A stretch of 64,000 nt of DNA from positions 108,116-172,115 of the forward strand of contig JACZXB010000008.1 in assembly GCA_022571845.1 (NCBI GenBank), in the 5' to 3' direction. The position numbers were made by a program, and so were the translations under genes. Origin of the DNA: Candidatus Zixiibacteriota bacterium (lineage in GTDB: Bacteria; Zixibacteria; MSB-5A5; GN15; FEB-12). A model generated the notes under the pieces. It was not told the DNA's origin and made no database searches. It worked only from the letters and a program-made list of their open reading frames with translations. Below are positions 34,910 to 43,972 of the stretch, piece by piece; position 1 is the first letter of the stretch; each line of letters starts with the position of its first letter.

Positions 34910-36736
34910 TTACTTCTTCCGCAAGAGAACATTGCCCTTTATTGACGAAATTGTAAGACTGTCGTCAGACTTCCATCCTGAGACAGAGATTAAAAACAAG
35001 CGCGCTTCGATTATATCAGTTGAAATATCAAAAGTGAAATCTGCCATTTCCACATTGTCCTCGTCATATTTCTCTATCAACATGGCCAAAGAGTTGTTCA
35101 TCTTTACTTCTGAAACAAACTCACTGCTGTCCCGCATATTCAAACTGATTAATTGTACTACTGCAATTTCTTTCTTCACCTGTAACTTGACTTGATAATC
35201 ATCGATTGTGACAAAATCACGCTTTTCCCAGAAATTAAAATTGCCGTAATTCAGATTTAGCAGGTAATCGTATCCCTCCAGTTTATACGCCATATTATCT
35301 TTTGTGCTTAATTCAAAGTAATCCTTTTCCATCTGCCCGCTGTATCTGCTGACAAAATCAAAGCCCATCAATTTTACGAGTTTCCTGGATTGATAATTGG
35401 TTTCAAATATGTCAAGCGAGACCAATGTACTGTCATCGAACCATTCTTCAAGAGCTTCCAGGCCGTGTGTTTCAATTAGGTAGGAGGTTATACTGCTTAA
35501 ATCCTTTTTTGCTTCATGGGGTATTTCTGTTTCAGAAGGAACTACTTTCCCAGCTGCCAACATTTCATTTTCTACAAAGATTGCTTCCATTCGATTTAAC
35601 TGACTCACTTTTGAAACAGCGAAAGCCCCCCAAGGTCCAAAAGCAGATAGAACTGCAATCGCAAAAACAACCATCGGAATAATTCTGATATCTTTGGCTT
35701 TGCTGAAGATAAAATATAAAACCACCAGCGCAAGACCGCTGGCCATGGCAAATACATAATAGCGGTATTCGGTAATGCCATAGTCCGATATCCGCACCCA
35801 AATTGCAACAAACAGCATTCCCAAAAGCGGCAACAGCATCCTGAAAAACCATTTCGAAAATACTTTGATCCATTTGCTTTCTGTCCGTTCCCGAAGTGGG
35901 TGCAGCAGCAGCAGCGATAAAATGCCAACCACCGAAAACCATAAGACCAGTTGCGACACCCAGCCTTTGGGGAGATTCCATTCGAAGATAATTTTAAATT
36001 CGTAGGTAATTAATATAACAAAGTAAAGCGCGACCAGTGGCAAAAGAATATACTGGGCCAAAACTTTGAGGCCTTTGGGATATTCTTGCGAATCGTTGAG
36101 CGCATTTAGATTGACCGGAACACCTGCTAAGAAAACCACGGTCTGAAAAACGCTGGTAATTATTACCCAGAGTTTCATATAACTTTTCCAGGTTATATCA
36201 ACACCAAAGAGATAGTCCATCGCAGCCAGTGCGATAGCTAAGCCAATATATAAAACAGACGAATAAAGAGCGGCTGTCAAAAACCGTAAAAACAAACTTT
36301 TATTGTACTGCCAGAAACCCTGAACTTGACTGCCGCCAATGAATGGAATAAACGCTACCAGAAAATGAAATGAAATATTCAGAAGCATGAAGCGCTGCAA
36401 ATGGTAATCGGGACTTTCGGGATTTTCCGGCAAACTGAAATAGTAGACAGCAAGAACTGCCGCTCCAGCAGCTTGAAGCCCGTAACTTTTCGCTTTGTCC
36501 CACAACTTTTTGTCAGCATAGAAAACCAGCGCCGTAAAAAGCGGCAATCCTAACGCTGCAATCATTCCCAGTTTCTGTAGCACGAATTCCTGGAACTGTT
36601 TGTCTGATTCGACCAGCAGGATCCCGACAACAGCGCCCAACGTAGCGCTCAAAAGCGTAAACGGAAAGCGCACAAAAGTAGCCGCAGCATTTTTATAAAT
36701 GAAATTAAACGATGGAAATTTGTTTAAGAGTCCCAA
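34910..36736 (-). CDS. DUF4153 multi-pass membrane protein
   Basis: This 608-residue protein has about 12 membrane helices in residues 20-390 and a soluble C-terminal domain of about 215 residues. The helix pattern with FVRFPFTLLSATLGAVVG, FWQYNKSLFLRFLTAALYSSVLYIGLAIAL and LPKGWVSQLVLWFSVVGILSLLLLHPLRER identifies the DUF4153 family. The function is not known. The gene precedes the PEGA gene by 45 bp in the same direction, and the three genes (DUF4153, PEGA, SRPBCC) may form one operon. Confidence 0.85.
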   Translation of the reverse strand: MGLLNKFPSFNFIYKNAAATFVRFPFTLLSATLGAVVGILLVESDKQFQEFVLQKLGMIAALGLPLFTALVFYADKKLWDKAKSYGLQAAGAAVLAVYYFSLPENPESPDYHLQRFMLLNISFHFLVAFIPFIGGSQVQGFWQYNKSLFLRFLTAALYSSVLYIGLAIALAAMDYLFGVDITWKSYMKLWVIITSVFQTVVFLAGVPVNLNALNDSQEYPKGLKVLAQYILLPLVALYFVILITYEFKIIFEWNLPKGWVSQLVLWFSVVGILSLLLLHPLRERTESKWIKVFSKWFFRMLLPLLGMLFVAIWVRISDYGITEYRYYVFAMASGLALVVLYFIFSKAKDIRIIPMVVFAIAVLSAFGPWGAFAVSKVSQLNRMEAIFVENEMLAAGKVVPSETEIPHEAKKDLSSITSYLIETHGLEALEEWFDDSTLVSLDIFETNYQSRKLVKLMGFDFVSRYSGQMEKDYFELSTKDNMAYKLEGYDYLLNLNYGNFNFWEKRDFVTIDDYQVKLQVKKEIAVVQLISLNMRDSSEFVSEVKMNNSLAMLIEKYDEDNVEMADFTFDISTDIIEARLFLISVSGWKSDDSLTISSIKGNVLLRKK

Positions 36737-36800
36737 TAAGAACTTCCCTGGTATGGTTCAATTATTACTAAAACTGTCCTGTTATTAAATTTGAGGCAAC

Positions 36801-36837
36801 AAAAAAAGGCGAGGAGCTTTTTTAGCGCCTCGCCTTG
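36801..36837 (-). terminator. Intrinsic terminator after the 187-residue secreted protein gene
   Basis: AAGGCGAGG and CCTCGCCTT form a 9-bp stem, and on the minus strand a run of seven T residues follows. It lies about 20 bp after the stop at 36859. Confidence 0.9.
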
Positions 36838-36858
36838 ATACTTAAATATAATAAGATT

Positions 36859-37422
36859 CTAATTTTCCTGGGGGGAATTCTCAGCCAGTTCAATCTTATT
36901 CATTCTAATTTCCCGGCGGACAATTTCCAGATAATCTCCCAAAAGCCGGTAGCGGTTACTGAAAGTTTCAGTCCGTTTAATTGAATGAAACAAAATTTCT
37001 TTTGCTTTGACAAGCTGTCTGGCTCTGCGAAGGTCTTTGATGTCATCTTTGGCAGCATATTTTTCTGCCGCCGAAACCGGCTCATCAACGCGGACATTTT
37101 CAACTACATTTCTGACAGATTTGTTGGCTTCACGTTCATAGCGTCTAACCGCCTGCGAACGCGCTCTAATATCCGAATCAATCAGGCTGAAAATTCTTTT
37201 CTGGTGTTTTCTGACGCGTTTGACGTTACGCTTCAAAATGGCATCGTGCCACAGATCGACTTCATGTGAAAGCTCCTGCGACATTTTATCGGTTCTGTCC
37301 ATTTCTCTGACATCAAATCTGATATCAAAAGCGCTCGATTCTACATTATTGTCTCCGGCAAAACTTGCTCCGACAAAGGCCAGCATGAAAATTGCGGCCA
37401 ATAAACTGATCCTCCGTACCAT
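36859..37422 (-). CDS. Secreted helical protein of unknown function
   Basis: The 187-residue protein has a signal peptide (SLLAAIFMLAFVGASFAG) and a highly charged mature part rich in Arg and Lys with long helical stretches, such as ILKRNVKRVRKHQKRIF, DIRARSQAVRRYEREANK and LRRARQLVKAKEILF. I recognise no family. Its ribosome site AAGGAGG is strong and seven bases from the ATG, which suggests efficient expression. Upstream lies a palindrome (37563-37580) that could be a regulatory site. It may be a periplasmic coiled-coil chaperone- or stress-like protein, but that is speculation. A good terminator follows. Confidence 0.75.
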   Translation of the reverse strand: MVRRISLLAAIFMLAFVGASFAGDNNVESSAFDIRFDVREMDRTDKMSQELSHEVDLWHDAILKRNVKRVRKHQKRIFSLIDSDIRARSQAVRRYEREANKSVRNVVENVRVDEPVSAAEKYAAKDDIKDLRRARQLVKAKEILFHSIKRTETFSNRYRLLGDYLEIVRREIRMNKIELAENSPQEN

Positions 37423-37562
37423 TACTAATCCTCCTTAAATGGTTAGACCCTTTGCGTTAGAACAACACCAATCAATTTCTGTGCCGAAGTGGTTAAGCCA
37501 TTGATACTAAGAGTTTTAGCTATTTTATAGATGGGCAGATTGTATGTGAATATTCAAGAGAG

Positions 37563-37580
37563 TATGGGAAATTTCCCATA
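37563..37580. repeat. Perfect 18-bp palindrome
   Basis: TATGGGAAATTTCCCATA is a perfect inverted repeat in the 200-bp gap between the TPR gene and the secreted helical protein gene. It lies 141 bp upstream of the latter's start, and may be a dimeric regulator's operator or a hairpin after the TPR gene. Confidence 0.6.
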
Positions 37581-37622
37581 TCCCAAAATTGGTAAAACTA
37601 TAGTAGAAAGTGACTAAATTGC

Positions 37623-38585
37623 TTAGTCTTTGGCTTTTTCTTTTTGGCGGCGGCGCTCTTCTCTAATCATCCGCATCATCTGAAAAGCTAAAGAACTGTC
37701 AACCGCGTAGAGACCGTTAAAAATAGAGTCCGCTTTTTTGCTGCGACCCTCAAGAGCATAAGCGGTACCCAGGCCAATCCAATTCCCCGAGAAAGATGAG
37801 TCTGTAGCCAGGGCATTTTCAAATTGAACGGCGGCTTCGGTGTAACGGCCCTCGGTGATGTACAATATTCCCAGCGATCGAATGCAGTCGGGATAGTTGG
37901 ACTGAAGTTTCAAAGCCGTCTTATAACTGGCTTCGGCATCTTTGGTCTTTTTTAACTTATCTTTGATTCTCCCTAAAAAATAGTACAGTTCGGCGGCTGC
38001 CCCGCCAGCTTCTGCACTTCTTTCATAATAAAACTCGGCGCTGTCGATACGACTCGAAGCGGCGTAGCTGTTGCCTATTGAAAATAAAATCTCCGGCTGC
38101 TTTGGTTTAATAAAATTGGCTTTATGGAGATAAGACAGAGCGCCCATCGTGCGGCCAATTTTGAGATACTCCATTCCAAGATTTGCGTTAAAAATTGCCG
38201 AACCAGAGTCGATCTTTACAGCCTTTAGAAAAAATTCTATAGCTTTTTCACGGTTTCCATCGGTGCTGTAACTCACCCCCAGATTATTATTTATTTCTGC
38301 ACCGCTCGAATCTATAGCATATGCCCTTTCAAAATGAGTGCGAGCCAGTTTTAGGTTGCCCACCGCCGAATGAGCAGTTCCTATGTACTGAAGTGCTTCA
38401 AAATTATTCGGGTCGATTTTGAGTGCCTTTTGAAGAGTCAGAATCGCTTCCTCATATTTTTGCACATACATATGACGTCCGGCCCTGTCTAAAAGTTCGT
38501 TTAGGTCCTCTGACTGAGCCAAAGCTGATGCAGCCAGAAGAACAAATACAGCTGGATATCTGATTAAATTTCTCATATTTTTCAT
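37623..38585 (-). CDS. Secreted TPR-repeat protein
   Basis: The 320-residue protein has a signal peptide (YPAVFVLLAASALAQ) and about eight TPR units, recognised by repeats such as AILTLQKALKIDPNNFEALQYIGTAH, KLARTHFERAYAIDSSGAEINNNLG, and FLKAVKIDSGSAIFNANLG. TPR proteins act as scaffolds for multiprotein complexes; here it would be in the periplasm. It is divergent from the rightward gene at 38620, with a gap of only 34 bp between the two start codons. The partner is not known. Confidence 0.88.
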   Translation of the reverse strand: MKNMRNLIRYPAVFVLLAASALAQSEDLNELLDRAGRHMYVQKYEEAILTLQKALKIDPNNFEALQYIGTAHSAVGNLKLARTHFERAYAIDSSGAEINNNLGVSYSTDGNREKAIEFFLKAVKIDSGSAIFNANLGMEYLKIGRTMGALSYLHKANFIKPKQPEILFSIGNSYAASSRIDSAEFYYERSAEAGGAAAELYYFLGRIKDKLKKTKDAEASYKTALKLQSNYPDCIRSLGILYITEGRYTEAAVQFENALATDSSFSGNWIGLGTAYALEGRSKKADSIFNGLYAVDSSLAFQMMRMIREERRRQKEKAKD

Positions 38586-38619
38586 TATCGGTTATACAGA
38601 AATATATGCAATAGTTTCA

Positions 38620-39795
38620 ATGATGAAATACACAATTAAAGTCTTCATAATGAGTACCTTTTTTGCATTAGTATTCCAGATTGCTGAAGTCGATGCAAAT
38701 TCCCTAAAAAAGGTAATTGATACGGCCAGCTTTATGGGCGAAATAAATTTTGCCACCAAAAACGATACTCTAACTATCAAATTCAAATTAACACCTAAGA
38801 ATTTCCATTCCGACTCCGTCCTGCTCACGATTGGTGGAAGTGGATGGCACGGAAAAGAGGGTATAGTTAGGATAAATGTAAATAATTATGCTGATTCTCT
38901 TAATTATATTGTCATATATCGTCGTAGCGAAAAATTGCCTCTTCAAGAAAGCTGGAGGTCTGTGTACTCCCATAATGGTAAGCTTTACTTTAAAGGACAA
39001 ATTTCTATTCCACTAAACGGGCAATCCACTTCTTTTTGGAAATGCTGGGCTACGGGATACTATAGCGATGATACTGGTCATGTACAGACAGTAACAGACC
39101 AACAGTATCTTAGTCCCAATTATATGGGAATGGGTATGGAGATATGGTTTCCAGGGTTCGGTTTCTATAAGACCCGCTCCGGTTCCTTGCTAGCGAAAGA
39201 AGGATTCTTACTTTCTTGGGGGCTTTCCTGGGAATTTAATTTCAGGAAAAGTCGCTTTTCTATATCTACATCTTGGAATGGGTTAGGCGAAAATTTTTCT
39301 TTCTCTGACCCGCTAAGAGTAGGTTTCAGATATTATACAGGAAATATGGTTAACTTCATGCCCTCATTTCATGCAGCCACGAAACTTTCAAAGATAAAAT
39401 TCAAAATAGATGACACAGAATATAGAAATTTAAAATGGGGCGGGGAATTCGGCATAGCTTTCGAGGGACCATTCGAGCGATTTGGATATTTCTACAGCAC
39501 AAGCGCCGGTGGTTATCATAGCTTTGAGATATTTCTAGCTTCTGGCAGTAATTTCAATGCTAAAGCTGGCACACGTTACCTTTTTCAAAGGTCCGATAAC
39601 ATCTGGATGATTAAAGCATCAATCTACATTCAAGGATGGGACAGCCTTGCTGGGCAGAGTGGTTTCCAACGAGAAAACAATAGGCCATTTTTTCACAAAG
39701 CTCTTTCGTATATTGGATTTGCTCCTGTGGCAGTTATCATTGCACCCATATACTATGGAGGAAAACTGTTGGGTTTTGACATGGATAAAAATTGA
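38620..39795 (+). CDS. Secreted protein of unknown function
   Basis: The 391-residue protein begins with a hydrophobic signal (VFIMSTFFALVFQIAEVDA). The mature part is beta-rich with many aromatic residues: ITINLTIGGSGWHGKEG-like segments in the first third and GFRYYTGNMVNFMPSFHAATKL, SASIYIQGW- and FGYFYSTSAGGYHSFEIF-like strands later. It ends with a hydrophobic stretch (APVAVIIAPIYYGGKLLG). I recognise no family. The base composition is more A+T-rich than the surroundings. It could be a surface or periplasmic beta protein. It is divergent with the TPR gene, separated by 34 bp. Confidence 0.6.
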   Translation: MMKYTIKVFIMSTFFALVFQIAEVDANSLKKVIDTASFMGEINFATKNDTLTIKFKLTPKNFHSDSVLLTIGGSGWHGKEGIVRINVNNYADSLNYIVIYRRSEKLPLQESWRSVYSHNGKLYFKGQISIPLNGQSTSFWKCWATGYYSDDTGHVQTVTDQQYLSPNYMGMGMEIWFPGFGFYKTRSGSLLAKEGFLLSWGLSWEFNFRKSRFSISTSWNGLGENFSFSDPLRVGFRYYTGNMVNFMPSFHAATKLSKIKFKIDDTEYRNLKWGGEFGIAFEGPFERFGYFYSTSAGGYHSFEIFLASGSNFNAKAGTRYLFQRSDNIWMIKASIYIQGWDSLAGQSGFQRENNRPFFHKALSYIGFAPVAVIIAPIYYGGKLLGFDMDKN

Positions 39796-39814
39796 TTAGT
39801 CGTTCTAATCTAAT

Positions 39815-39850
39815 CAAAAAACAGCCCGCCTGATGACTCAAACGGGCTGC
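39815..39850 (-). terminator. Intrinsic terminator after rex
   Basis: CAGCCCG and CGGGCTG form a 7-bp stem with a 14-nt loop. On the minus strand it is followed by TTTTTTG. It lies about 78 bp after the rex stop codon. Confidence 0.85.
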
Positions 39851-39927
39851 TATCTCCCTCTTATCAAGGAAGACTCTCAAATGAGGTACAAACGCCCCAA
39901 TTCATCCCTGAACCGGAGCTTTTATCT

Positions 39928-40596
39928 TTATTTAACTCTGTTCTTACTGTGATTGTTCACCAGAGCATAAGAAAGATATTCCAACTCCATTGCCATATTT
40001 TCATTGCGAACAAAAACGTCGTCGGGAACTTTCAGATTTACCGGAGCAAAATTCAAAATTGCCCTTAAGCCTGCTTTGACAATATCATCTACTACAAATT
40101 GAGCAACTGAGCCGGGCACACAAATTACCACCATCTCTATCTCTGAACCGCTTAATTCGGAAACTATATTTTTAATATCGCTTACTACAATTCCTTTATG
40201 ATTAGAGCCTATCTTTCTTTGGTCATTGTCAAACAATTTTACAATCTTAAATCCCTGGCGGGCAAATTCTTTATAACTTACCAGGGCCGAGCCGATATTT
40301 CCCACACCCACCAGTGCAATATTCCAGACCCGGTCAATTCCCAAAATCCTGGCTATTTTTGCCTTCAAATCTTTGACCGGATAACCCAGCCCGCGGGTTC
40401 CAAATGAACCAAAAAACGAGAGGTCTTTGCGCACCTGAGCCGGTGTCAATTTCTCTATTTTGGCTAACTCTTTTGAGGAGACAGTCTCACTGCCATTATC
40501 CTCTACAATCTCCAAAGCCCGGTGGTAAAGAGACAAACGCCTTATTGTCGACTCAGAAATGCGTTTTTTTAGCTCTGTCTCTCGAAACTCATCCAT
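39928..40596 (-). CDS. rex: Redox-sensing transcriptional repressor Rex
   Basis: The 222-residue protein matches Rex along its length: the winged-helix N-terminus with SESTIRRLSLYHRAL and TPAQVRKDLSFFGSFGTRGLGYPV, the Rossmann motif ALVGVGNIGSALVSYKEF, and the CVPGSVAQFVVDDIVKAGLRAILNFAPV region. Rex senses the NADH/NAD ratio and represses genes of anaerobic or fermentative metabolism when NAD is abundant. A Rex operator sits about 40-57 bp upstream of the start, so it should be autoregulated. It is preceded by alr in the same direction, but has a promoter of its own. Confidence 0.96.
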   Translation of the reverse strand: MDEFRETELKKRISESTIRRLSLYHRALEIVEDNGSETVSSKELAKIEKLTPAQVRKDLSFFGSFGTRGLGYPVKDLKAKIARILGIDRVWNIALVGVGNIGSALVSYKEFARQGFKIVKLFDNDQRKIGSNHKGIVVSDIKNIVSELSGSEIEMVVICVPGSVAQFVVDDIVKAGLRAILNFAPVNLKVPDDVFVRNENMAMELEYLSYALVNNHSKNRVK

Positions 40597-40635
40597 TTAT
40601 ACCTCATTATTAAGCCTAACAATAAAACCTCATCT

Positions 40636-40679
40636 ATGTGAAAGCCTTCACAAAATAGGCCAGTTGGAAACAGAGTCAA
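40636..40679 (-). promoter_or_regulatory. Rex operator (ROP) with -35 box of the rex promoter
   Basis: The 18-bp site ATGTGAAAGCCTTCACAA (40636-40653) matches the published Rex consensus TTGTGAANNNNTTCACAA except for the first base. On the minus strand TTGACT (40679-40674) is followed after 17 bp by ATTTTG, a weak -10. The operator overlaps that -10 and the predicted start of transcription, a layout that fits repression. Confidence 0.9.
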
Positions 40680-40699
40680 GGTTAATTATCAAACGCTTT

Positions 40700-41851
40700 T
40701 TAGACTATTATACGGGGAATATGCGAACCGAGCCTGGACAGTATCTCATAATTTATACTGTTTGACCAGCCGGCCAGCTGTTCTGCAGATACTGAGTCCC
40801 TGCCCGAACGGCCAATCAGAGTTACTTCGTCGCCCAATTTCACCCCTTTGATCTCGGAAACATCGGCCATCATAAGGTTCATGCAAACCCGGCCGCGCAG
40901 TGGCGCTCTCTTGCCGCCTACCAGAACATAGGAATGATTTGACAATGCCCGGCTGTAGCCATCGTAGTAGCCTACCGGCAAAACCGCCAGCCTTGTTTTT
41001 TTGGTGGTCCGATAAGTGCAGCCGTAGCCGACAAATTCATCAGCCGCTACACTTTTTAACTGCGTTATTCTTGTCTTCCACGAAAGCAGCGGCTTAAACA
41101 GATTATTTTTACCTCCCTGCATCAGATGGGTCGCAATTGTCTCTTTCGACGGCCAATGGCCGTACATGGCGATACCCGGCCTGACCAGATCGAAGTGCGT
41201 TTTCTTAAACAGTATCAAAGCCGCCGAAGAGGCTGTATGCCGGACAGTCGGTTTCATCTGCAAACTAGCGAGCTTCTTTATCATTCTGTTAAAGTTTTTG
41301 AGCTGAAACTCGGCGTATTCATGATTGGTCGTATCTTCGATATTGGCAAAATGCGTACTGGCGCCGTACGGTTTTTTCAAATAGGCATATCTCTTATAGA
41401 TTTTCACAAAATCTTCCAGCTCATTTTCTGTTATCCCCTGTCTGTTGGTGCCCGTCTCAAGTTTCAGATGCGTTCGAATATTCTTTTTTAGCCTCTTGGA
41501 AATGCTCCCCAGATTGCGCAGAGTTGTCTTTTCAAAAATAACCGGCTCAATATCATAATCAAAGAGAGCCTCAAGCATGTTTGCCTGAACCGGCCCCAAA
41601 ATCATTATCTTTCTTGGCCAGCCGCCCAGCCTGGCTGCCTGAGCTTCTTCGAACGAGTGCACCGTCAAATATTCTATTTCATGGTGGTTAATTAACAGCC
41701 CGGAAATTTCAAGCAAACCGTGCCCATAGGCGTTAGCCTTAACAGAAACAGCCAGCTTACTTTTGCCGGAAAGTACGGCCAGAGACTTGATATTATGCGA
41801 GAGGGCTTTTTTGGAAATTTCTATCCAGCTTAACAGATTGCGGTTTGCCAT
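40700..41851 (-). CDS. alr: Alanine racemase
   Basis: From the ATG at 41851 the protein has 383 residues. It shows the PLP lysine motif SVKANAYGHGLLE near residue 34, the TG-TNRQGI segment, and the second catalytic Tyr in GYGCTYRTTKKTRLAVLPVGYYDGYSR. It interconverts L- and D-alanine for peptidoglycan. An upstream frame to 41890 is open but unlikely to be used; neither start has a clear ribosome site. It is divergent from the yggS gene, with about 120 bp between them. Confidence 0.93.
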   Translation of the reverse strand: MANRNLLSWIEISKKALSHNIKSLAVLSGKSKLAVSVKANAYGHGLLEISGLLINHHEIEYLTVHSFEEAQAARLGGWPRKIMILGPVQANMLEALFDYDIEPVIFEKTTLRNLGSISKRLKKNIRTHLKLETGTNRQGITENELEDFVKIYKRYAYLKKPYGASTHFANIEDTTNHEYAEFQLKNFNRMIKKLASLQMKPTVRHTASSAALILFKKTHFDLVRPGIAMYGHWPSKETIATHLMQGGKNNLFKPLLSWKTRITQLKSVAADEFVGYGCTYRTTKKTRLAVLPVGYYDGYSRALSNHSYVLVGGKRAPLRGRVCMNLMMADVSEIKGVKLGDEVTLIGRSGRDSVSAEQLAGWSNSINYEILSRLGSHIPRIIV

Positions 41852-41971
41852 TTCATTATTTATACAAGTCACAAAAATTACGGACAACAAAAAGAACAGG
41901 TTTAAAAATTATCCCGGGCTTTTACCTGCTATCTTGATTTCAAACTTCCGGCTGTTATCTTTATCCAGTCG

Positions 41972-42667
41972 ATGAAAGATATTTTAGCTAAAAATTCTAC
42001 CTTAATCCGCGGACGTATCGCCGAAGTCTGTGATGAGCATAACCGTGACGTGGACGATATATCAATTATTGCTGTTACCAAGAGCTTCCCGGCATCCTTA
42101 ATTAGTACTGCGGTTGCAGCGGGCTTTCATTATATCGGTGAAAGCAGAGTTCAGGAAGCTGAGTCAAAAATAGAAGAGCTTGGCCGAATCGCCTGCTACC
42201 ATTTGATAGGCCACCTGCAGACCAACAAAGCCAAAAAAGCAGTACAGCTTTTTGACGTAATCCAATCGGTAGACTCTTTGAAACTCGCTGTTGAGATTAA
42301 CAAAGCCGCCGGTTCAGAAAAACGAACGATAGAATGCTATATCCAGGTGAATTCTTCAGGCGAAGACCAAAAATTCGGTATAGCCATAGACGACTGCCTC
42401 GAGCTATTCAAAAAAACCAGCGAAATGGAAAATATCAAACTAACCGGCCTGATGACTATCGGCCCTCTTACCAATGATGAAAATTCTATCCGCAGCGCCT
42501 TTTCCAGATGCCGTGAACTCTATCATAAGGGCAAAGATATCTGTGGCAGTGGCTTTGAGCATCTCTCAATGGGCATGTCCGATGACTATCCGCTGGCTAT
42601 TGCCGAAGGCTCTACTACTATCCGGCTGGGCTCAGCTTTATTCGGTCCCCGGCCGGTCAAGGCCTAA
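41972..42667 (+). CDS. YggS family PLP-binding protein
   Basis: The 231-residue protein has the YggS/PROSC pattern: IAVTKSFPASLI with the PLP lysine near residue 36, GESRVQEAESKIE, YHLIGHLQTNKAKKAVQLFDVIQSVDSL and GLMTIGPL, then LSMGMSDDYPLAIAEGSTTIRLGSALFG near the end. These are single-domain PLP barrel proteins implicated in PLP homeostasis rather than catalysis. The gene is divergent from alr, another PLP barrel of the same fold type. It may be coupled to the DivIVA gene 193 bp downstream. Confidence 0.93.
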   Translation: MKDILAKNSTLIRGRIAEVCDEHNRDVDDISIIAVTKSFPASLISTAVAAGFHYIGESRVQEAESKIEELGRIACYHLIGHLQTNKAKKAVQLFDVIQSVDSLKLAVEINKAAGSEKRTIECYIQVNSSGEDQKFGIAIDDCLELFKKTSEMENIKLTGLMTIGPLTNDENSIRSAFSRCRELYHKGKDICGSGFEHLSMGMSDDYPLAIAEGSTTIRLGSALFGPRPVKA

Positions 42668-42860
42668 CCTCAAAATTTCAGATGTTTTGCCAAAAAGCTG
42701 CGAAAATAGCTGCATATTAGCCCATTAAGAGGGTTAATTTTTTCCTGTACAAGTTCGATAATATAGCTAAGGAAGTTTCTGCTTTGGGCTGCTCAATATT
42801 TGCACTTTCAAAGCAGTTGTTTCAAAATTGAAACTAAAGAGGAATCGAGAGTAATTAGTT

Positions 42861-43832
42861 ATGAGTCTAACCGCCAATGATATCCGTAGTATAGAAATCC
42901 GCTCTCAGATGCGCGGCTACGACAAGGAAGAAGTTGATAATCTACTGGAGCAGGTTGCTGTAGCTATAGAAACAACCAAGCAGGAAAACGTCAAGCTGTC
43001 GATGGAGATTGACAGCCTTCGCTCCGAAGTCGCTTCGCTAAAAGAGAATGAAGATGTCATAAAGAGTGCCGCTATTGACGCCCGCAAGAACGCTAACACT
43101 ACCATTAAGGCCGCCAAAAAAGAAGCGGCTGATATCATTGCCAAAGCTAAAGAAGAGTCCAAAAAAATCCTTGCCGGCAATTCCAAAAAAGTTCAGGAGA
43201 TAGAGCAGCACATTCAGAGCCTTGACCAAAACCGCAAAACGTATCTAAGCAAACTTCGCACCCTTATATCATCACATCTTGAACTGGCCGAACGCGAGGC
43301 GGTATTGGATGTCAAAGAAGCAATGGCCGATGCCTCCGAAAGTGTTACTGCCGGTGAATCAATAACCGTTACAAATGCCGAAGACATCGCTACCGAGAAT
43401 CGTGAGATAATAGCAGATACCGACGATGATGACGTCGATGCAACGGACGATCAGGAAGAAGAAGATAGCGGCCCGGAAAAACAGGCCGAGCTAAGAGAAG
43501 ATGATGAGCCATCCGCCGCTGAACTCGAAGAAGCCCTTAAACAGTATCAGCAAAGTGAAAAGGAAGAAGATGGCGAAGCGACCCAGCCCCCGACCGCTTC
43601 TTCCCCTTCGCTGGCTTCACCCGGACGAAAATGGGAAGAGACAAGCGCCTTGGCAGACGAAGTACCGCCTGAATTTATAGTAAAGAAAAATGAGCCCAAG
43701 ACAGACGCTCCAACAGGTTCTGGCGCCGCCCCTCATCCTAAGGCCAATAAAACGGGCAAAATGGATGTCAATAAAGAATTTAATGAAATAGCCGCGAAGC
43801 TTGAGGATATAGTAAAATCGGAGAAAAAATAA
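42861..43832 (+). CDS. DivIVA domain-containing coiled-coil protein
   Basis: The 323-residue protein begins with the DivIVA N-terminal pattern MSLTANDIRSIEIRSQMRG and YDKEEVDNLLEQVA, a membrane-curvature-sensing module. A coiled coil of about 100 residues follows (KSAAIDARKNANTTIKAAKK) and then a long acidic, disordered tail (DTDDDDVDATDDQEEEDSGPE), ending in a basic helix. DivIVA proteins localise to cell poles and division sites and recruit partners. A YggS-DivIVA gene order with lspA/ileS is common near division genes in Gram-positive bacteria; in this window ileS and lspA lie 4-8 kb away. A ribosome site GAGGAATCGAGAG precedes the ATG. Confidence 0.9.
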   Translation: MSLTANDIRSIEIRSQMRGYDKEEVDNLLEQVAVAIETTKQENVKLSMEIDSLRSEVASLKENEDVIKSAAIDARKNANTTIKAAKKEAADIIAKAKEESKKILAGNSKKVQEIEQHIQSLDQNRKTYLSKLRTLISSHLELAEREAVLDVKEAMADASESVTAGESITVTNAEDIATENREIIADTDDDDVDATDDQEEEDSGPEKQAELREDDEPSAAELEEALKQYQQSEKEEDGEATQPPTASSPSLASPGRKWEETSALADEVPPEFIVKKNEPKTDAPTGSGAAPHPKANKTGKMDVNKEFNEIAAKLEDIVKSEKK

Positions 43833-43855
43833 AATTCTCGCCTTACACTTTTTTT

Positions 43856-43893
43856 GAGGCCGGTAATATCTCTCAGATAGCCGGCCTTTTTTG
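43856..43893 (+). terminator. Intrinsic terminator after the DivIVA gene
   Basis: AGGCCGG (43857-43863) pairs with CCGGCCT (43881-43887), followed by a T-run. It starts about 24 bp after the stop codon. Confidence 0.88.
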
Positions 43894-43972
43894 TTATCCT
43901 GTTATACCGTTCTACGATTGACATACAACAAACTGCTTTGAGAATTTGACCGTTCACTATAATATTCTGCTG

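Noticed and set aside
37480..37520. Short stretch resembling a tRNA D-arm (GCCGAAGTGGTTAAG)
   Set aside because: No acceptor stem, anticodon arm or T-arm (GGTTCGAATCC-like) follows; taken as chance.
39794..39810. Small hairpin GATTAG/CTAATC at the end of the gene at 38620
   Set aside because: It overlaps the stop region, has no T-run and is too A+T-rich to be convincing.
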